DNA from: Betaproteobacteria bacterium | GTDB taxonomy: Bacteria; Pseudomonadota; Gammaproteobacteria; Burkholderiales; Burkholderiaceae_C | Length of the DNA stretch: 64,000 bases | Reading direction: 5' to 3' | Assembly (NCBI GenBank): GCA_947453725.1 | Contig: CANGHH010000006.1 | Span: 1 to 64,000, forward strand | Shown here: one piece after another, positions 1 through 7,793 of the stretch | How positions within the stretch are numbered: position 1 is the first letter of the stretch | How the letters are laid out: every line of letters starts with the position of its first letter | Position numbers and translations under genes: made by a program | The notes under the pieces: model-generated | What the model saw: only the letters and a program-made list of their open reading frames with translations | The model's database searches: none | Told to the model about the DNA's origin: nothing

Positions 1-274
1 GCGCAGGCCGGTGAGAGGGGTTGAACCATGAGTACATGGGCTCAACCGGGGCGCCTCCGGCGGCCTGGCAAGGGCCTGAAGACAGTAGAGAAATCAGCCA
101 ACAGCCAATTCAGCAAACCGCCTCACACACAGAATTTCGGACACCCCCCAATTCTGCGAAATCGATGCCGCAAAGCTGCCGCACCTGGATCGCCTGGCCG
201 TTACGAACTCCGTGAACGCGAGCGACCCCTCCGTCCATCAGCCGCAACCGCGGTGATGAAGCGGTGGAGTGGGG
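1..274. other. left-edge stretch with no supported gene
   Basis: No convincing reading frame is seen here. The only structure is an interrupted inverted repeat at 19-47: outer arms GGTTGA and TCAACC, inner arms CCATG and CATGG, loop AGTA. It could be the foot of a transcript entering from the left, but it has no T-run and so is not a convincing intrinsic terminator. Confidence 0.3.
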
Positions 275-637
275 TCAGCGCATGCCTGAAACGGGGCGCT
301 TGCTCGTACCTTTGGTGGCCGCCTTCTTGACTGGCAAAGGAAGTTCAGCTGCGGAGATCTTGACCAGTTGGCCCAGCCAGTCTGCGTCATCCCAACGCTC
401 GCCAGATACGAAGAAGTAGGGCTTGGCACCTTTGTAGGGTGGCGCCTCCGTGACTTGGCCAAGATAGGCCTTGCCCGCCTGGGTCGGTTTGACGAAAAGC
501 TTGTCCTCGCAAACCAATGCCACCAGCCGTTCATCGCAATAGATGGCGTATTCGCCGAACATCTTTCGACCGGTCACCACACCGGCGCTCCGCATCTGCT
601 CAACGATGAAGTCAACGGTGCTGGGTTGCGAGGCCAT
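275..637 (-). CDS. TfoX/Sxy N-terminal domain protein
   Basis: This 120-residue protein matches the TfoX N-terminal fold almost end to end, with the characteristic RKMFGEYAIYCD segment at residues 24-35. The family includes competence regulators (Sxy/TfoX), but many single-domain members like this one have no known role. The C-terminal TfoX domain of the classical regulator is absent and the last 20 residues are basic and low-complexity. It lies 6 bp downstream of the VOC gene on the same strand, so the two are probably co-transcribed. Family membership is firm; any link to competence is inference. Confidence 0.85.
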   Translation of the reverse strand: MASQPSTVDFIVEQMRSAGVVTGRKMFGEYAIYCDERLVALVCEDKLFVKPTQAGKAYLGQVTEAPPYKGAKPYFFVSGERWDDADWLGQLVKISAAELPLPVKKAATKGTSKRPVSGMR

Positions 638-643
638 GTGGTT

Positions 644-1036
644 TCAGGCAGGAATCGGGGAGCAGATTTCGACCAGAAAGCCGTTGTTGTCGCGTACGTA
701 GCCCACGAGCTGCCCCCAGGGCTTCCGTTCGGGGCGCTTGACCACCACCGCCCCAGCAGCGACCGCACGTTCAAAGTCTGCTTCCACGCGTTCTGTGACG
801 AGGCCCAGTTCAACCGGCGGTGCTGCCTTGCCTGGTGCGGCGGCCTCGAACGGAACGTTGGTCAGCCCTTTGACGAAGTGATTCGCAGCGAAGGCCAGCT
901 TCGTGTCGCCGGTCTGCAATTCACCGTACTCGTTCGCCTCCGTGACCATTCCGCGCACGAGACCAAAGGCCTCTTCGTAGAACGCGATGGTCTCCGCGAC
1001 CGACTCGACGTAGAGAATGGTGTATCCGAGCTTCAT
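644..1036 (-). CDS. VOC (glyoxalase/bleomycin resistance-like) family protein
   Basis: The 130-residue product has the paired beta-alpha-beta-beta-beta modules of the vicinal oxygen chelate superfamily, starting MKLGYTILYVESV and ending with the FLVEICSP strand that carries the usual C-terminal glutamate ligand. The first module has Tyr where many VOC enzymes have a metal-binding His, so metal catalysis is uncertain. It starts 66 bp from the divergent tetR gene, whose product is the obvious candidate regulator. Glyoxalase, dioxygenase or antibiotic-binding roles cannot be told apart from sequence alone. Confidence 0.85.
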   Translation of the reverse strand: MKLGYTILYVESVAETIAFYEEAFGLVRGMVTEANEYGELQTGDTKLAFAANHFVKGLTNVPFEAAAPGKAAPPVELGLVTERVEADFERAVAAGAVVVKRPERKPWGQLVGYVRDNNGFLVEICSPIPA

Positions 1037-1102
1037 GACTAGTCTGACAGTTGCCTACTCCTGCTGGAGCCTAAGCTAGACTAACAAGTCAGTCAACTAG
1101 TT
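1037..1102. promoter_or_regulatory. divergent promoter region with putative TetR operator
   Basis: Between the VOC and tetR starts there are two related sequences in opposite orientation. One is ACTAGTCTGAC at 1038-1048. The other, near 1086-1101, reads ACTAGTTGACTGACTT on the minus strand. Repeated AGTC/GACT half-sites facing each other are typical of TetR-family operators. This is seen in the sequence; that TetR binds it is inference. Confidence 0.4.
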
Positions 1103-1717
1103 ATGAAGGTCCCTATGGGTCGGCCAGCTACAGACAAGCGGGCGCGCCTGGTTGCGGCGGCGGTTCAACTGTTTCACCACAAGGGATATGCCCGCACGAG
1201 CATCGCCGATGTCGCGAAGACTGCGCGTATGCCTGCCGGCAATGTCTTCTACTTTTTCAAAGCCAAGGAGGACTTGGCGCGCGCAGTAGTTGATGACTGG
1301 TGCCGGATGCTTGCCGACTACTTGGCCGTTCACGACTCGCAGCCCGACTACGAAAGCCGCATCGAAGGATTCATCGAGAACGCCTGCGCCATCAGCGGCA
1401 TGTACGTTTCACTGGGCTGCCCGCTCGCGGGCCTAGCTCGCGATCTCCGTCACGAAGGCAACGCACTGACGGCCGAGGCCAGTCGCGTATACGCGGTCCA
1501 GTTTGAATGGCTGATTGGCCAGTTCACGCTTGGCGGCTACTCGGTGCCAGAGGCGACTGCGCACACGAGACTTCTGATGGCGGGCTACCACGGCGCCATC
1601 TTGATGGCCCACGCACAGGGTGATCCGACCTTGATCGCCGATGAGGTGGCCCACTTGAAAAGCTGGCTGAAGAACCTGCCTCGGCCTGCCAGCAGGTCGA
1701 CCCGTAGAAGGGCATGA
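1103..1717 (+). CDS. TetR/AcrR family transcriptional regulator
   Basis: The product is 204 residues, a usual TetR length. An N-terminal helix-turn-helix (TSIADVAKTARMPAGNVFYFF, in two pieces across residues about 33-53) is followed by a helical ligand domain containing GCPLAGLARDL. The start at 1103 is chosen for length; an in-frame ATG at 1115 (MGRPATDKR) also fits family N-termini and could be the real one. It is divergent from the VOC/TfoX pair, the classic arrangement for a repressor of the neighbouring operon and itself. The C-terminus is basic (STRRRA). The ligand is unknown. Confidence 0.88.
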   Translation: MKVPMGRPATDKRARLVAAAVQLFHHKGYARTSIADVAKTARMPAGNVFYFFKAKEDLARAVVDDWCRMLADYLAVHDSQPDYESRIEGFIENACAISGMYVSLGCPLAGLARDLRHEGNALTAEASRVYAVQFEWLIGQFTLGGYSVPEATAHTRLLMAGYHGAILMAHAQGDPTLIADEVAHLKSWLKNLPRPASRSTRRRA

Positions 1718-2617
1718 GACGCTTGAAGTGCGCTGCCCGAATCCTGACCTTCGCGAACGGCTGGATGGGGTCGCCAACGGACATTCGACCTGCCTGCCTG
1801 CAGCGGCGACTCGGACCTGGATACCGCCATGACAGCGTGGCTTGCGCCTGTGGTCACGCCGGGGCATGCCGTCGCCAGCCCTCGTGGGTAACTTCGCCAC
1901 CGTGCGTCGCCAGGCAGCGCACCGCCTCATCAGCAGGTTCAGCTTGTCGACCGTCACTCGGCCTGGGCTGTGCTGCGGAACCGGCCCGGCCACCGTCGGC
2001 TTGGTGGTCCCGACGGCGGCCTTCATCCACATCTCGCCGGACTTCACAGCTTCGCGCACCGCGGGCGTGGCCTGGGCAGCAACTACCTTGGCCTGGCGGA
2101 TCCTGCGGTCGCTGACGTCAGCCGCCTGGGCCATCTGCGCCGAGGTCTGATGAGCGGAACCAGGTTCCGCTCCTGCGGCCAGGTTCTTGTCAGCGCCATG
2201 GGGCTTCCACTCGTTGCAGGGCCACCCCGGCCAGCGCACGGCTGCAAGCCGTCATGCGCCGGCGGGCAGCTCGACCATGCCACTGGAGGGCTGCCGACGA
2301 TCGGGCTGAAGCGCCGGCCACCATCAGCCTGGATTGCCATCTGCACGAGGACTCGATGGCTCAGTCGCGCGTCGGCACGCCGTGCAGCAGACCGTCGGCT
2401 GGCACTTCGTAGCCGTAGGCGGCCAGGCTGCTGAAGTTCCGTCGCCTGTTCGAAACTTGGAAGTTGTCGCTGCCGCGCTCAGATCGCCGGCGGACCAGTC
2501 GTGGCCGATGCCGCCAACATCGCTTTCCAACAAGACCGACGCGTGCGAGCGGCAGCACCTGGTAGGCTGCAGAGCGCCAATTCTGCTCAAGTCGGTCGCC
2601 GGCCGCCCGCCTCTGAG
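1718..2617. other. decayed accessory stretch with no intact gene
   Basis: About 900 bp between tetR and the large helicase gene has only short, mutually overlapping frames. The one recognisable fragment is the ParB/KorB-like remnant described separately. Pieces of protein-like sequence on the minus strand around 2361-2500 (for example FSSLAAYGYEVPADGLLHGV) suggest further broken coding DNA but match nothing recognisable. The pattern is that of an eroded mobile-element boundary. Confidence 0.45.
1985..2200 (-). pseudogene. remnant of a ParB/KorB-like DNA-binding protein
   Basis: In the minus frame, residues resembling a ParB-type helix-turn-helix region can be read: SAHQTSAQMAQAADVSDRRI, then RQAKVVAAQATPAVREAVKS, then GEMWMKAAV. 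The pattern 'AE-LGVSxRTIxRAKxV' followed by 'AVxxGExSVxAA' is common in ParB-like proteins of plasmids and integrative elements. There is no intact N-terminal ParB domain; upstream the frame dissolves, and downstream it runs antisense into tetR. It is probably the scar of a mobile element. The family call is by eye and tentative. Confidence 0.4.
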
Positions 2618-5600
2618 ATGGACCAGAACACCGAGTACTACAACCAGAACGCCAGCGGCTTCTTCGTCTCCACGGTCGCCGTGGATATGTCGGCGCTGCA
2701 GGAGGCGTTTCTCGCCAAACTGCCAACCGGCGGTCGGATCCTTGATGCCGGCTGCGGATCAGGCCGCGACGCAAGGGCGTTTGCGGCCAGGGGCTTCGAT
2801 GTAACCGCATTCGATGCATCAAGCGCGCTGGCGAAACTCGCTAGAGAACACTGCGGCTTTGATGTCGCCGTGCGGGCCTTCTCCGATGTAGACGAGGTCG
2901 AGGCCTACGACGGCATCTGGTCGTGCGCCAGCCTGCTTCACGTCAATGCGCGGGAGATGCACAACACTATCGGCGGGCTTTGGCGTGCATTACGGCCCGG
3001 CGGTTGCTTCTATCTAAGCTTCAAGCTTGGAGCGGGCGAGCGCAGCCATGGCGGTCGACGCTTCACCGATGCGAACGACGCCACCCTGAGGGAATGGTTC
3101 GCGGCCCTGCCGCAGGTGTACGCGATCGAGACCTGGGTCACCCCCGACAATCGACCAGATCGCTCCGAGCAATGGATCAATGCGCTGGTAATTCGGTCGC
3201 CCAAGCCGCCCAGAAAGTTGGTTACTGGCGGCGCTGATCCGTTCCTGCCACATCTGTCGCAGGCGATGGCGCGGGCAACCGAAATCGATATCGCCGTCGC
3301 ATTTGTCAAGACCAGCGGCATCCGCTTGCTGTTGCCTGACCTGCTCGCGGCGCTGGAACCGCCCAACGACACCACCGCGCCAACCCGTCGCCTCCGGGTT
3401 CTCACCAGTGACTACCTCGACGTCACCGATCCAGCGGCGCTGCGACTGCTGTTGTTACTTCGCGACCAAGGCGGCGAAGTCCGGGTCTACGCGACGCAGG
3501 GAACCAGCTTTCATCTCAAGGCCTATGTCTTTGCCAGGGCCGTCAATGGCGAGCTGATCGAGGGCACGGCCTTCATTGGATCGAGCAACATCAGCCGGCA
3601 GGCACTGCAGGACGGGTTGGAGTGGAACTATGGCGTCGCCTATCCAGGCGATTTGGGCTTCCTCGAGGCGCGACAGCGCTTCGCTGAGTTGTTCGTGCAC
3701 CCTCGCACCGTTGCGTTGACCGACGGCTGGATCGACGACTACGAGCAGCGCCGCGTGCCCCCGCCGCGGGCGATCGCGCCGGGCAGCCAGGAACAGGATC
3801 CGCCACCTCAACCCACGTCCGTGCAAATCGACGCGCTCGAGGCACTTTCTGCTTCTAGAGCTTCAGGATTTACGCGTGGCCTGGTGGTGCTGGCTACCGG
3901 CCTGGGCAAGACGTGGCTCGCGGCCTTCGATTCCACGCGCATGGGCGCACGCCGCGTTCTTTTCGTAGCCCATCGCGAAGAGATATTGAGCCAGGCGGCG
4001 CAGACCTTCATTCGTATCCGTCCGAAGAGCCGGGTGGGCCTGTATAGGGGTCAAAGTCACGACGCCGAGGCGGACGTGTTGTGCGCCTCTGTCCAGACGC
4101 TGGCACGGACGGCACATCTGGAGCGCTTTGCGCCGCAGCACTTCGACTATGTGGTCATCGACGAGTTTCACCATGCTGCGGCAGCGACCTACCGTCGCCT
4201 GCTCGGGCACTTCGCACCTGCGTTTCTGCTGGGGCTGACCGCAACCCCCGACCGCACGGATCAGTCTGACATCCTGTCCCTGTGTGACGACAACTTGGTC
4301 TTCACGCGCAGTCTCTTCGAAGGCATACAGGCCAAGCTGCTAGCGCCGTTCCACTATCACGGCATCCTCGACGAGTCGGTCGACTACCGCGAGGTTCCGT
4401 GGCGCAACGGGCGGTTCGATCCCGAGCAGTTGTCGAACAAGCTGGCAACACTGGCCCGTGCGCGGCACGCCATTCGGGAGTGGCGTTCACGGGCGCAGCG
4501 GCGTACTTTGGCCTTCTGCGTTTCGATCAGACATGCCGAGTACATGGCATCGCAGTTTCAGAAGGCCGGCATTGCGTCGGCTGCGGTGTACGCGGGCTCA
4601 GCGCTGGGGCGCGCACAGGCGCTGGAGCAGTTGCGTGACGGCCAGCTCAGCGTGATCTTCTCTGTGGATCTGTTCAGTGAGGGCGTTGACCTACCCGGCA
4701 TCGACACGGTGATGATGCTGCGGCCGACCGAGTCGAAGATCCTCTTCCTTCAGCAACTCGGCCGGGGCCTGCGCCTCAGCGACGAGAAGGAAAAGCTCGT
4801 CGTTCTCGACTTTATCGGCAATCACCAGAGCTTCCTGCAGAAGCCGCAGGCGCTGTTCGGCGTGAGTGCGACCTACAAAGCGCTTGCCGCATTCGCGCGC
4901 AAGGCCGAACAGGGTCGGCTCGAGCTTCCGGATGGCTGCTACGTCAACTACGACCTGAAGGTCATCGAGTTCCTGAAGTCGCTGGATAGCGCGGGAACGC
5001 AGAAGGATTACGAAGCGCTGCGCGCCAGTCTCGGCCGGCGCCCTGCGCTGGCCGAGTTCTACCGCGCCGGTGCCAGCATCCAGGCGATGCGCCAGCAACA
5101 TGGCAGCTGGTTCGAACTTGTCGAGACCATGGGCGATCTTCAGGCGGACGAGGCGCGTGCCAGCAAGGCTCTCGGTGGATTGCTGCGCGAGGTCGAGGTC
5201 ACGCCCATGACCAAGAGCTTCAAGATGGTCCTGCTCGAAGCCTGGCTGGAGCTGGATGGACTGGTATCGCCGCCTTCGCTTGCAGACCTTGCGCAGCGGT
5301 CCTGGCAAGTACTGCATCGACGACGCGGCTTGCTCGGCGATCTGCCGCCAGCTATCGCTGAGCTGCCCCATGGGCATGGCGACATCTGGATCCGCTACTG
5401 GCGCGACAACCCGATCAACGCTTGGGTGGGCGGCAACCGCGCTGCGGCCACCTCGGCATTCTTTCGTGTCGCGGACGATCGGCTCGCGCTCGCCCAGCCG
5501 CTGGCGGCTGAAGAGGTCCCGGCCGCAGAGGAATTACTCCAGGAGCTCGCGGCCTACCGGCTCGCGACCTACGAGGTGCGTCGTCCCGTCGATATTGAAG

Positions 5601-6466
5601 CTTCGAACGTCATCCCGTTCACGCCCAAGCAAAGGGCGGAAGTCGAACTGCCTTACTTCCCGAACCTGAAGATCGCTTGCGGGCACTTTCGCGCGGGTCG
5701 CACCGACGCCGAGGAGCACCGCAACTTGCCAACGGCCTACGGCAAGTTGGACGCGACCCGGCACTTCATCGCGCGCGCCTCGGGGGATTCGATGGACGGC
5801 GGCAAAAACCCCATCCGCGATGGCGACTACCTGCTGCTGGAACTGCTCAGCCCCAGCAATGCCGGGTCGATCACCGGCACGGTCATGGCGATCGAACGCC
5901 AAGACGAGACAGGCGGTGACAACCAGTACCTCCTGCGCGTGGTCACCAAGACCAAGGACGGCAGCTACATCCTGAAGGCCAACAACCCTGACTACGAGGA
6001 CTTGCGAGCGACCGACGACATGCGCACCCTGGCGCGGCTGAAGGCGGTGGTCGACCCGCTCGATCTGGTGGTCGGACAGCCCATAGCGCGCGAGGACATC
6101 CCGGCGCTGTTCGGCGAGTCATTCAACCCCGGCAGTTGGAACGTCGGGCATGTCGTGCTGAACGACAAGAAGGTGCACGTCCTGCTGGTGACCTTGAATA
6201 AGCAAGGCAAGGCGGAAGAACATCGGTACCACGACCACTGGATCGACGAGCACACCTTCCACTGGCAGAGTCAGAACGCGACGACGCCGGCAAGCAAGCG
6301 AGGTCAAGAAATCATCGGGCACGCGGCGAAGGGCATCGCCATTCACCTCTTCGTGCGCGAAACCAAGCTGCTGGGCGGCAAAGCCGCTCCCTTCGTCTAC
6401 CGCGGCCGAGTCACCTACCAGTCACATCTCGGGAGCAATCCGATGAGCGTGACGTTCAAGCTTTAG
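2618..6466 (+). CDS. SAM methyltransferase-PLD nuclease-SF2 helicase-S24-DUF3427-like multidomain protein
   Basis: The product is 1282 residues from ATG 2618; the frame is open upstream to 2501, but 2618 begins the methyltransferase. Domains: class I SAM methyltransferase, 1-195 (motif I DAGCGSG at 43-49); PLD-type nuclease, about 205-365 (H299-x-K301, GSSNIS at 321-326); SF2 helicase, about 400-740 (Walker A TGLGKT 427-432, DEFH 515-518, TAT 541-543, motif VI QQLGRGLR 712-719); linker, 750-1005; S24/LexA-like fold, about 1010-1140 (GDSM 1056-1059); DUF3427-like end, about 1160-1282. PLD-helicase-DUF3427 proteins are known and often sit near defence genes; the fused N-terminal methyltransferase looks unusual. 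The methyltransferase resembles TehB-like small-molecule enzymes and lacks an obvious DNA-methylase NPPY/DPPY motif. It is flanked by decayed DNA, suggesting transfer. A defence role is inference. Confidence 0.85.
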   Translation: MDQNTEYYNQNASGFFVSTVAVDMSALQEAFLAKLPTGGRILDAGCGSGRDARAFAARGFDVTAFDASSALAKLAREHCGFDVAVRAFSDVDEVEAYDGIWSCASLLHVNAREMHNTIGGLWRALRPGGCFYLSFKLGAGERSHGGRRFTDANDATLREWFAALPQVYAIETWVTPDNRPDRSEQWINALVIRSPKPPRKLVTGGADPFLPHLSQAMARATEIDIAVAFVKTSGIRLLLPDLLAALEPPNDTTAPTRRLRVLTSDYLDVTDPAALRLLLLLRDQGGEVRVYATQGTSFHLKAYVFARAVNGELIEGTAFIGSSNISRQALQDGLEWNYGVAYPGDLGFLEARQRFAELFVHPRTVALTDGWIDDYEQRRVPPPRAIAPGSQEQDPPPQPTSVQIDALEALSASRASGFTRGLVVLATGLGKTWLAAFDSTRMGARRVLFVAHREEILSQAAQTFIRIRPKSRVGLYRGQSHDAEADVLCASVQTLARTAHLERFAPQHFDYVVIDEFHHAAAATYRRLLGHFAPAFLLGLTATPDRTDQSDILSLCDDNLVFTRSLFEGIQAKLLAPFHYHGILDESVDYREVPWRNGRFDPEQLSNKLATLARARHAIREWRSRAQRRTLAFCVSIRHAEYMASQFQKAGIASAAVYAGSALGRAQALEQLRDGQLSVIFSVDLFSEGVDLPGIDTVMMLRPTESKILFLQQLGRGLRLSDEKEKLVVLDFIGNHQSFLQKPQALFGVSATYKALAAFARKAEQGRLELPDGCYVNYDLKVIEFLKSLDSAGTQKDYEALRASLGRRPALAEFYRAGASIQAMRQQHGSWFELVETMGDLQADEARASKALGGLLREVEVTPMTKSFKMVLLEAWLELDGLVSPPSLADLAQRSWQVLHRRRGLLGDLPPAIAELPHGHGDIWIRYWRDNPINAWVGGNRAAATSAFFRVADDRLALAQPLAAEEVPAAEELLQELAAYRLATYEVRRPVDIEASNVIPFTPKQRAEVELPYFPNLKIACGHFRAGRTDAEEHRNLPTAYGKLDATRHFIARASGDSMDGGKNPIRDGDYLLLELLSPSNAGSITGTVMAIERQDETGGDNQYLLRVVTKTKDGSYILKANNPDYEDLRATDDMRTLARLKAVVDPLDLVVGQPIAREDIPALFGESFNPGSWNVGHVVLNDKKVHVLLVTLNKQGKAEEHRYHDHWIDEHTFHWQSQNATTPASKRGQEIIGHAAKGIAIHLFVRETKLLGGKAAPFVYRGRVTYQSHLGSNPMSVTFKL

Positions 6467-6763
6467 CCGACCTGCCGAACGGGGTGAACCCGGTGAGCCA
6501 GCAAGGCCAGCTGCCGATGACCTTCGGCCATCAAAGTGGACGCCAGCGCGCTGCCGTCGGCGCGGGACGGCACCAACTCGCCGTTCATCAGTCGCAACCG
6601 ACCGCCCACAGCCTCGGCAATCGCTGTCGCCTGCACGGCCAGTGACGCTGCCCGGTCCCGGTCGGCTTCACCCAGCGCCCGACGAATTCATCACCAAATC
6701 CCCTTTGATCGACCGCCCGGACACTGTTCCAATGCCGGCTGACCCGAGCATCCAACAGCAGCC
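6467..6763. other. intergenic stretch with a possible minus-strand coding scar
   Basis: No complete gene is seen in this 297-bp gap. A minus-strand frame from about 6690 down to a stop at 6463-6465 reads like protein (AASLAVQATAIAEAVGGRLR, then LMNGELVPSRADGS) but begins directly after a stop without a good start codon. It may be the tail of a lost gene. No clear promoter for the downstream Bug gene could be chosen. Confidence 0.3.
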
Positions 6764-7759
6764 ATGAAGCAGTCCTTCACATCCTCGCAAGTCCCCCGCC
6801 GCCGTCTGGTGCTTGGCAGCTTGCTCGGCGCCGCGGCGGCGCCGGTGGCCTGGGCCCAGAGCGCGGGCAAGCAGAGCCCGGTTCGCCTGGTGGTGCCGTT
6901 CACGCCGGGCACCGGCATCGATCTGATCGCCAGACAGATCGCAGCCCCGCTGGCCGAGCGCCTGAAACGGCCGGTCTTCGTCGACAACAAGCCCGGTGCC
7001 TCCGGCAACATCGGCACCCAGGACGTCGTCCGGTCGCCCCCGGACGGCAGCACGCTGCTGGTCAGCGTCAACACGCTGGTCATGAACCCGGCGCTGTACC
7101 CGAAGGCCGGCTTCAATCCCTTGACCGACCTGACCCCGGTCAGCTTCACCAGCCGCGGGCAGTTGCTGCTGGTGTCCAGCACCGCGTCGAAGATCGAGAC
7201 GCTGCCAGGGCTGGTCGCGCTGGCCAAGGCAAGGCCAGGCGCGCTGAACTACGGCTCGCCGGGCGCCGGTACGCCGCACCACCTGGCCATGGAACTGCTG
7301 AAGAACCGCGCCCAGGCCTCGCTGACCCACATCGCCTACCGCGGCACTGCACCCGCGCTGACCGACCTGCTGGGTGGGCAGATCGACGTGATGTTCCTGC
7401 CGATCCACGTGGCCCTGCAGCACGTGAAGGCCGGCAAGCTGGTGGCACTGGCCATCAGTTCCGACAAGCCGAACCCGCTGCTGCCGCAGGTGCCGCCGCT
7501 CAGCATGCTCAAGCTCGGCAACCTCAATGTCGACATGTGGTACGGGGTGCTGGCACCCGCCGGCACGCCACCGCCCGACATCGACCGGCTGAACGCTGAA
7601 TTGCGCGACATCCTGGCGCTGCCCGCAGTGGCCAGCGCCTTCGAAGCCCAGGGCATGACGCCTGAGCACAGCACGCCCGAAGCATTCCGCCAGGTGATGG
7701 TGGCCGACGCCAGGCGTTGGTCCGACCTGATCAAGGCGCAAGGCATCACGGCGGACTGA
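6764..7759 (+). CDS. Bug family tripartite tricarboxylate transporter substrate-binding protein
   Basis: The 331-residue periplasmic binding protein has an N-terminal signal with a twin-Arg-like stretch (PRRRLVLGS) and a hydrophobic run ending AWA, giving a mature protein from about residue 32. The Bug (TctC) family pattern follows: RLVVPFTPGTGIDLIARQIA, VDNKPGASGNIG and a central YGSPGAGTPHHLAMELLK. Bug proteins capture carboxylated ligands. No TctA/TctB membrane partners are present, so it is an orphan receptor or pairs with distant genes. It ends 34 bp before the FAD hydroxylase, suggesting that the two act on the same aromatic acid. Confidence 0.9.
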   Translation: MKQSFTSSQVPRRRLVLGSLLGAAAAPVAWAQSAGKQSPVRLVVPFTPGTGIDLIARQIAAPLAERLKRPVFVDNKPGASGNIGTQDVVRSPPDGSTLLVSVNTLVMNPALYPKAGFNPLTDLTPVSFTSRGQLLLVSSTASKIETLPGLVALAKARPGALNYGSPGAGTPHHLAMELLKNRAQASLTHIAYRGTAPALTDLLGGQIDVMFLPIHVALQHVKAGKLVALAISSDKPNPLLPQVPPLSMLKLGNLNVDMWYGVLAPAGTPPPDIDRLNAELRDILALPAVASAFEAQGMTPEHSTPEAFRQVMVADARRWSDLIKAQGITAD

Positions 7760-7793
7760 CCGGCACCCAACAGGCTTGAGGCAGAGAACCGGC

